This document shows positions 1 through 3,977 of a stretch of DNA of 5,888 nucleotides, piece by piece. The DNA is from JBDREF01 sp043820045 (GTDB taxonomy: Bacteria; Planctomycetota; Phycisphaerae; Sedimentisphaerales; Anaerobacaceae), in the NCBI GenBank assembly GCA_043820045.1, contig JBDREF010000293.1, positions 1-5,888 of the forward strand, written 5' to 3'. Made by a program: the position numbers and the translations under genes. The stretch's first letter is position 1, and every line of letters starts with the position of its first letter. Below the pieces are notes generated by a model. The model was not told where the DNA came from. It saw only the letters and a program-made list of their open reading frames with translations, and did not search any database.

Positions 1-1218
1 CACCCGCTGAACTTCTATCGTGGCAACATAGTTCTCGATCTTTCCAAGTGACTCATTCGTGTCGGTATCAAAGATTTCCTGACCTTCGCCATAGATGTCG
101 AACAGCATGCCTTTCGCCATCCTCTCGCCGCCCTGGTTCAAAATTATCTCATCGCCCTGCACAGCAGCGATTTTAACCGGGTACACCCGGTCGATAACCG
201 CCTTGATAACTTCGTCGGCTACGAGCTTCAGAAATGCGTCGCGGATCTGCGCCGGATTCCACTCGGAAGGACTCTGCTCGTCGGCGAGCTTTCTGACCTG
301 CTCGTTCTCGAGATATTTTTGCACGTTCGAGGCAACGACCACCTGCTTTGTAGCGCTGTCGACGAGTCTGTAATCGAGATTGAACCTCGCCTTGAATTCG
401 CTCTTTGTGTAATCGGCGGCCTTCAGATAGGTATCGATTCTCTTGATTGAAGCCTGCGTTATGGTCCCGACAAGCAGATAATCGCCGCCAAGGGTTTCGA
501 TTAACCTTGCTTGCTCCCGAATTGGTGCATCGGAAGAAACAAGCATATTTTTCTCCCTGGCGAAGTCATTGATGCTCTGCCTGTCCAGTACGGCGAATTT
601 ATTCGTCTGGGTCAGCCCGACGACAAGCCGCTGCGAAAACAGTTCCGAAAGCGTATCAGCGGGGATGGTGACATTCAGGAAAGTGTAGGCCGGCTGCTGT
701 GTTTTAACCGGCATCAAGGCAACCTTTACTCTTCTTGTCTGCTCCGCTGTGCCGTAATCGAAAACATCGACCTTGAGCTTGACCTCGTACGTGTTATCGT
801 CGAGCTTCTTTTCTTCGATGACCTCATAACCTTTGACAAGTCCACCGATTTCGGTCGTATAGGCCGTGCCGCGTGTGCTAACATCCACAGAATCGAAGTC
901 GATCCTCCTGCCGCCCGCGGCATCGGCCGTAACACCGGCGCCTGCACCGCGAAAATTGAATCTATAAGCGGTAGTATCGACCTTGACGCTTCTGACCTGC
1001 TCGACCGCACGATACAAACCGTCCTTGACGGCTTCGTCTCTGGTCATCCCATGACCGATTACTTCGCGGGTTACGAATTTGTCCGTCGTGGTCTTTAACA
1101 GACCACCTTTGTTTCCGGCCTGATTCGGCGGCTTCTGCTCTGCAGCCTGTGGCTGGGCGGCGGATAAACCCGCCGTTGTCAACAGGCAGAGCATGAATAT
1201 ACACATTATCTTCTTCAT
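1..1218 (-). CDS. Secreted FlgT/CsgG-like envelope protein, 3' end outside window
   Basis: This is the last gene of the four-gene operon; 406 codons are visible and the frame is open at base 1. The ATG at 1216-1218 begins MKKIMC, followed by a hydrophobic stretch to about residue 18 and a likely signal peptidase I site (SAA|Q, residues 19-22). There is no lipobox, unlike the three preceding proteins. Residues 47-155 (GHGMTRDEAVKDGLYRAV, then TRGTAYTTEIGGLVKGYEV) look like the FlgT N-terminal / LPP20-type domain. Residues 163-345 (VKVALMPV, LFSQRLVVGL, FAVLDRQSINDFARE, GGDYLLVGTIT) look like a CsgG or TolB-N type α/β domain. Residues 347-406 (VQGDEIILNQGG, GMLFDIYGEGQEI, SLGKIENYVATIEVQRV) look like a FlgT-C type β-domain, so the protein probably ends shortly past the edge. 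In Vibrio, FlgT belongs to the flagellar H ring and CsgG is the curli secretion channel. Nothing here is flagellar or curli related, so I call the architecture, not the role. A Gly/Ala-rich insert lies at 90-103. Confidence 0.82.
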   Translation of the reverse strand, partial: MKKIMCIFMLCLLTTAGLSAAQPQAAEQKPPNQAGNKGGLLKTTTDKFVTREVIGHGMTRDEAVKDGLYRAVEQVRSVKVDTTAYRFNFRGAGAGVTADAAGGRRIDFDSVDVSTRGTAYTTEIGGLVKGYEVIEEKKLDDNTYEVKLKVDVFDYGTAEQTRRVKVALMPVKTQQPAYTFLNVTIPADTLSELFSQRLVVGLTQTNKFAVLDRQSINDFAREKNMLVSSDAPIREQARLIETLGGDYLLVGTITQASIKRIDTYLKAADYTKSEFKARFNLDYRLVDSATKQVVVASNVQKYLENEQVRKLADEQSPSEWNPAQIRDAFLKLVADEVIKAVIDRVYPVKIAAVQGDEIILNQGGERMAKGMLFDIYGEGQEIFDTDTNESLGKIENYVATIEVQRV

Positions 1219-1230
1219 CTTTCCACTCTC

Positions 1231-1248
1231 TGACAGAATTGTCTGTCA
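1231..1248 (-). repeat. Perfect inverted repeat between lpoB and the FlgT/CsgG-like gene
   Basis: TGACAGA and TCTGTCA form a perfect 7-bp stem with a 4-nt loop (CAAT on the transcript). It fills half of the 35-nt gap between the lpoB stop (TAA, 1254-1256) and the next ATG (1216-1218). It directly adjoins the only weak Shine-Dalgarno of the operon (GAGAG at 1226-1230). No U-tract follows, so it is not an intrinsic terminator. It may tune translation of the last gene, stabilise or be the cleavage site of the mRNA, or be a protein-binding dyad. These roles are inference. Confidence 0.5.
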
Positions 1249-1253
1249 TCCCA

Positions 1254-1859
1254 TTACCAAGACACGGATTTATTGCTGCCTCTCTTACCGACAACCACTT
1301 CATCCTGCCAAAATCTGAGTCCGCTCTTAACATCGCTCAACATCAACTGGAAATAGTATTCGACCTGCTGGCGGTTCCTGCTGATGCGGATATTCCTCTG
1401 GAATATCTTGCCCGAGATGCTCAGGTCCGGAGCAATCAACGTGCCCCTCTTGGCAACGGTATTGGGGTCAAACTCTTCGGAATCCCTGAGCCCTCTCGAC
1501 TCGGTGACGAGCTTATCGGTGCCGCTTCCGACGGCGGACGTCATCACGGCCTGGCCGCTGTTTAACATTTCCGTCTCGACTTTCATCATGAGCTGGTCGG
1601 TGTCAATTCTCTGCATCGTATCATTAACGATCCGACCTTTGGCCACTACATATCTGCCGCCACCCTGCTTTTTCAAAGCGCTCGAAGCGAGCAATGACTG
1701 GACCATCTGACTTGCTGCCTGGTCGAAGTCCCTGTAGTCCAGAGCCATAACGGCTCCACCCTCATCGTTCCTCATATCGATGGTGGTCGTTTCCTCGCCA
1801 CAACCTACCGCCAAAATACATACTGCTGCCAATGCTAATTGTAATATTGTTGCTTTCAT
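1254..1859 (-). CDS. lpoB: LpoB-family lipoprotein (PBP activator family, COG3417/PF13036)
   Basis: This 201-residue lipoprotein has a lipobox LAVGC with the lipidated Cys at residue 20 and Gly at +2, which predicts an outer-membrane anchor. In E. coli, LpoB binds and activates the peptidoglycan synthase PBP1B. Family features seen here are MALDYRDFDQAASQMVQSLL (38-57), GRIVNDTMQRIDTDQL (75-90), LRDSEEFDPNTVAKRGTL (124-141), APDLSISGKIFQRNIR (143-158), QQVEYYFQLMLSDVKSGLRFW (164-184) and the C-terminal KRGSNKSVSW (192-201). Only about 18 residues separate Cys20 from the folded domain, whereas E. coli LpoB has a Pro-rich linker of roughly 50 residues. The ATG at 1857-1859 lies 3 nt after the ycfL stop, and its GGGAG (1866-1870) sits in the last codons of ycfL, so the two are probably translationally coupled. 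The family is clear. The PBP-activating role is only inherited from the distant E. coli protein. Confidence 0.88.
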   Translation of the reverse strand: MKATILQLALAAVCILAVGCGEETTTIDMRNDEGGAVMALDYRDFDQAASQMVQSLLASSALKKQGGGRYVVAKGRIVNDTMQRIDTDQLMMKVETEMLNSGQAVMTSAVGSGTDKLVTESRGLRDSEEFDPNTVAKRGTLIAPDLSISGKIFQRNIRISRNRQQVEYYFQLMLSDVKSGLRFWQDEVVVGKRGSNKSVSW

Positions 1860-1862
1860 ACT

Positions 1863-2294
1863 TTACTCCCACTTTCTCGTATCCATTCTGAAGTTTACGG
1901 CGTTCGTTCTCGGAGCAACGACCTTGAAGCTAAACGGTGACTTTCCCATCGCCGACATCGGTAGCCACGTACTTGTTTTCGTTCCGACTATGAGCCCGTC
2001 CGTATCCAGCCATTCGACTCTGTACCTGAAACGTTTGGTGTTGTACGAAGTGTTCAAGCCGGAGACATAAAGCTCGAGAAATCCGGCGTCATTTTTCCTG
2101 GTGACAGCCTCGGTGATTTCCAGACCCTCACCTATCAGGCCGCTGAAGGCATGGGCGACCGGCCTGGTGACAATATTATTATCGAGCGAGTCGCTTCTGA
2201 TGCCTTCTCTGACATGGATCCTGTCGTCCTTCGGTTTATAACAGCCGGAAGCGAGAACCATTAACATTAATAATCCCAATCCTGACTTTTTCAT
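1863..2294 (-). CDS. ycfL: YcfL-family (DUF1425) outer-membrane lipoprotein
   Basis: This 143-residue lipoprotein has a lipobox LASGC with Cys at residue 18 and Tyr at +2, so an outer-membrane location is expected. The mature part is a small β-rich domain. FLELYVSGLNTSYNTKRFRY (72-91) runs into RVEWLDTDGLIVG (92-104), then W110 and the closing FKVVAPRTNAVNFRMDTRKW (123-142). The N-then-YRxEWxDxDG pattern is typical of DUF1425/YcfL as I know it. YcfL has no established biochemical function. In E. coli, ycfL lies directly before lpoB, and the same order occurs here. The ATG at 2292-2294 is 27 nt after the upstream stop and has GGAG at 2302-2305 with a 7-nt spacer. The alternative ATG at 2305-2307 is out of frame. 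Confidence 0.83.
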   Translation of the reverse strand: MKKSGLGLLMLMVLASGCYKPKDDRIHVREGIRSDSLDNNIVTRPVAHAFSGLIGEGLEITEAVTRKNDAGFLELYVSGLNTSYNTKRFRYRVEWLDTDGLIVGTKTSTWLPMSAMGKSPFSFKVVAPRTNAVNFRMDTRKWE

Positions 2295-2321
2295 AGCGAT
2301 TCTCCATTAATATATCGATAG

Positions 2322-3713
2322 TTAATATGTCATAACATCGTAAACCGGCATTGACCGTGTTAACGGTATTCTAATGTAGACAAGTGCATTCTTGCAAGCG
2401 GGAATTTCGATATTGAGCGGCGTGCCGCCCGGCGGCTCGATACTGATCTTCCTGTCGGCCGGTATGGGAAGTCTGGCAACCTGGAAGTTCTTCGGCAGGG
2501 TCGTCCATATTCTGACATCCGCCGCAGTCGTTGCGAACGAATAGACCGCAACAAGAACCGAGGCGAGTTTCGCGTTGGAATCGCCCTGATGGTCCAGGGC
2601 ATACTGCGCCACGGCTTTAGCCGTTGTGGAGATTATCGCCCTCGCCAAAATCGCCTTGAAGTCCTTCTTAAATTCCGTCTGGATGATCCGGTCCATATCT
2701 GCCACTATTTTTGTCTGGTAGGATTTGTCCGCCGCCCTTACCGTCAGGTATGGATAGGCTTGGCTCCGGAATTCCAGCCTCGGCAACGCGAAGCCTACGT
2801 ACTTGACCTTATCCGTAGCAATAAACAGGGGCAAATCGACCCTGAATTCCTCTTTAATGGGCCCCATACCATTCTCGAATATTACCCACACTACATCCCT
2901 CAACTGACCCTGGCCGTCGAGTATCTTTTCGGTAACGGCCATATCTTCGGCGATGTATTGATTGTCGCCGACCATGCCGTATGATTCTTTGATGAAAGTG
3001 GATGCCTTCTGGTGGTCCTCGACAAGGTTAAAGAAAACGCCCGCGATATAATTCGTGAAGGGATTGACAAAATCGGGATATGCCTGAAACGCATACAGGT
3101 TCGGATACTTTTCAGATAATATCTTATCGACCTCGGGATTTTCTACGTTCTGCTTGGCTCGCGAGTCCTTCTTCTTCTGCTCTTTATCAATATCTTCCTG
3201 TATCTTGGCTATTTCCTTGGCGAATTTTTCCTTGGCAATTCTCTGCCTGTCGAGTGCCCTGTTGAATTCCACCCGCGCCGCATCGTTGTCGCCGAGCGCC
3301 ATGAAGTTCAGAGCCTTGTATGTATTGAGCATAATCCCGTCGTATTCCTCGCCGACGTATGGGGCAATATTTTCGTTGATGGCGATGGACGCGACCGAAT
3401 CGATGGCTTTGTTCTGATAATCGAAGTAATTCAGCATCTCTTCCGACCCGTCGAAGTATTTATTGCTCTCCTTATAACTCTGCTCCAGTCTCAGGACGGT
3501 ACCGGCCTGCAGCGACCAAAGCAAATCTTCGCCCTTGGGTTTTTCACTATTGCTGATTTTGGACTTCGCGAACTCGCCGGATTCTTCCAGGTTGTAGTCG
3601 TTGAAATACCTGTTGAACTTTGTGAGATTGCTTTTGGGCGCGTTACACCCGGCGAAAATAGCAAATGACAATGCAATCAGAAGTGAACCGCCCCTGACAA
3701 AGTTTCTGTTCAT
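2322..3713 (-). CDS. COG3014-type TPR-like lipoprotein
   Basis: This first large gene of the operon encodes 463 residues. I place the start at the ATG 3711-3713: GGAG at 3720-3723 sits 6 nt ahead of it, and the upstream in-frame TTG (3723-3725) overlaps that Shine-Dalgarno. The protein has a signal peptide with lipobox FAGC (Cys23, Asn at +2). The N-terminal half is helical and TPR-like: LLWSLQAGTVLRLEQSYKES (64-83) and YDGIMLNTYKALNFMALGD (124-142), followed by DAARVEFNRALDRQR. A strongly charged coiled-coil segment covers about 150-190. The C-terminal half has FENGMGPIKEEF (279-290), ALPRLEFRS (309-317), a helical stretch of about 350-398, and DVRIWTTLP (399-407). These match what I recall of COG3014, an uncharacterised lipoprotein family found near LpoB/YcfL-type genes. 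It may be a scaffold for the other lipoproteins; no enzyme motif is visible. Confidence 0.83.
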   Translation of the reverse strand: MNRNFVRGGSLLIALSFAIFAGCNAPKSNLTKFNRYFNDYNLEESGEFAKSKISNSEKPKGEDLLWSLQAGTVLRLEQSYKESNKYFDGSEEMLNYFDYQNKAIDSVASIAINENIAPYVGEEYDGIMLNTYKALNFMALGDNDAARVEFNRALDRQRIAKEKFAKEIAKIQEDIDKEQKKKDSRAKQNVENPEVDKILSEKYPNLYAFQAYPDFVNPFTNYIAGVFFNLVEDHQKASTFIKESYGMVGDNQYIAEDMAVTEKILDGQGQLRDVVWVIFENGMGPIKEEFRVDLPLFIATDKVKYVGFALPRLEFRSQAYPYLTVRAADKSYQTKIVADMDRIIQTEFKKDFKAILARAIISTTAKAVAQYALDHQGDSNAKLASVLVAVYSFATTAADVRIWTTLPKNFQVARLPIPADRKISIEPPGGTPLNIEIPACKNALVYIRIPLTRSMPVYDVMTY

Positions 3714-3719
3714 AAGGTA

Positions 3720-3723
3720 CTCC
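3720..3723 (-). promoter_or_regulatory. Shine-Dalgarno that fixes the start of the TPR-like lipoprotein
   Basis: GGAG lies 6 nt before the ATG at 3711-3713. It overlaps the in-frame TTG four codons upstream, which could otherwise be taken as the start, so the shorter 463-residue protein is preferred. The shorter start also gives a normal Asn-Arg-rich signal-peptide N-terminus. Confidence 0.7.
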
Positions 3724-3734
3724 AAATCACTGGT

Positions 3735-3811
3735 TATTGACTATTTACAAATGACTATTGACTATTTGCGTGAGCAGCCGTCCGAAACGCCGGATCCATT
3801 CAATATTCAAT
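3735..3811. repeat. Heptamer-periodic short repeats in the leader
   Basis: TGACTATT occurs at 3738-3745, 3752-3759 and 3759-3766, so the copies are 14 and 7 bp apart. The 12-mer TATTGACTATTT is repeated exactly at 3735-3746 and 3756-3767. A second 7-bp tandem, ATTCAAT twice, lies at 3798-3811. All share a 7-bp period, as in short tandemly repeated heptamers known from other bacteria, for example cyanobacterial STRRs. They lie in the transcribed leader and within or at the end of the 28-codon upstream ORF. Possible roles are a repeated DNA- or RNA-binding site, or simply slippage-prone DNA. Confidence 0.6.
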
Positions 3812-3831
3812 AGTAAATTCACACTGCACAT
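3745..3831 (-). CDS. Candidate 28-residue leader peptide / upstream ORF
   Basis: This ORF of 28 codons plus TAA starts at the ATG 3829-3831. Its Shine-Dalgarno is a perfect GGAGGT (3839-3844) with a 7-nt spacer, the best ribosome site in the window. The peptide begins MCSVNLLLNIEWIRRFGR and ends TQIVNSHL; it is basic and Leu/Ile-rich with no transmembrane-length segment. It lies 31 nt ahead of the TPR-like lipoprotein start and just after a predicted promoter, so it would be the first ORF on the operon mRNA. Its 3' half is made of the heptamer repeats. I do not recognise the peptide. It could be a regulatory leader, a small protein, or chance; there is no attenuator hairpin between it and the next gene. 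Confidence 0.4.
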   Translation of the reverse strand: MCSVNLLLNIEWIRRFGRLLTQIVNSHL

Positions 3832-3838
3832 TACACCC

Positions 3839-3844
3839 ACCTCC
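3839..3844 (-). promoter_or_regulatory. Perfect Shine-Dalgarno of the upstream ORF
   Basis: GGAGGT sits 7 nt before the ATG at 3829-3831 and about 11 nt after the predicted transcription start. It is stronger than the GGAG, GGGAG or GAGAG sites of the four large genes, and it is the main support for translation of the small ORF. Confidence 0.55.
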
Positions 3845-3861
3845 AGGAATGAATCAAGAAT

Positions 3862-3890
3862 ATTTTAGCTGTCTTATTTCGCCAAATCAA
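3862..3890 (-). promoter_or_regulatory. σ70-like promoter of the lipoprotein operon
   Basis: The -35 box is TTGATT (3885-3890), the spacer is 17 bp (3868-3884), and the -10 box is TAAAAT (3862-3867, five of six consensus bases). The predicted start is near 3855, giving a leader of about 140 nt that contains the 28-codon ORF. The -35 box overlaps the U-tract of the preceding terminator, which is compact but consistent with one unit ending and the next beginning. Confidence 0.55.
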
Positions 3891-3930
3891 TACAAAGGGG
3901 CCCACACCGAGTCAATCGGTATGGGCCCCT
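3888..3930 (-). terminator. Rho-independent terminator of the modular surface protein gene
   Basis: A 15-bp stem (arms 3916-3930 and 3896-3910) with a 5-nt loop (3911-3915) is followed on the minus-strand transcript by UUUGUAUU. The one imperfect position reads as a G·U pair on the minus-strand RNA but as a C/A mismatch on the plus-strand RNA. Together with the U-run, this gives the direction. It begins 47 nt after the TAG at 3978-3980 and separates the surface protein gene from the lipoprotein operon. Confidence 0.85.
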
Positions 3931-3977
3931 GATTCATACAAACTCTCATCCCACTACGACAGAATCACCGTTTGCTT

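Noticed and set aside
511..1098. Plus-strand ORF of 195 codons
   Set aside because: It lies wholly antisense to the FlgT/CsgG-like gene, resembles no family I know and has no neighbouring plus-strand gene; it is a shadow of the opposite frame.
1..1218. Calling the FlgT/CsgG-like gene flgT or csgG
   Set aside because: No flagellar or curli genes are visible and the domain match is by motif only, so a specific symbol would overstate the role.
3723..3725. TTG start for the TPR-like lipoprotein, adding four residues
   Set aside because: The TTG overlaps the GGAG that serves the ATG at 3711-3713, and no ribosome site precedes it.
3735..3811. CRISPR array
   Set aside because: The units are only 7-12 bp with no unique spacers of CRISPR length.
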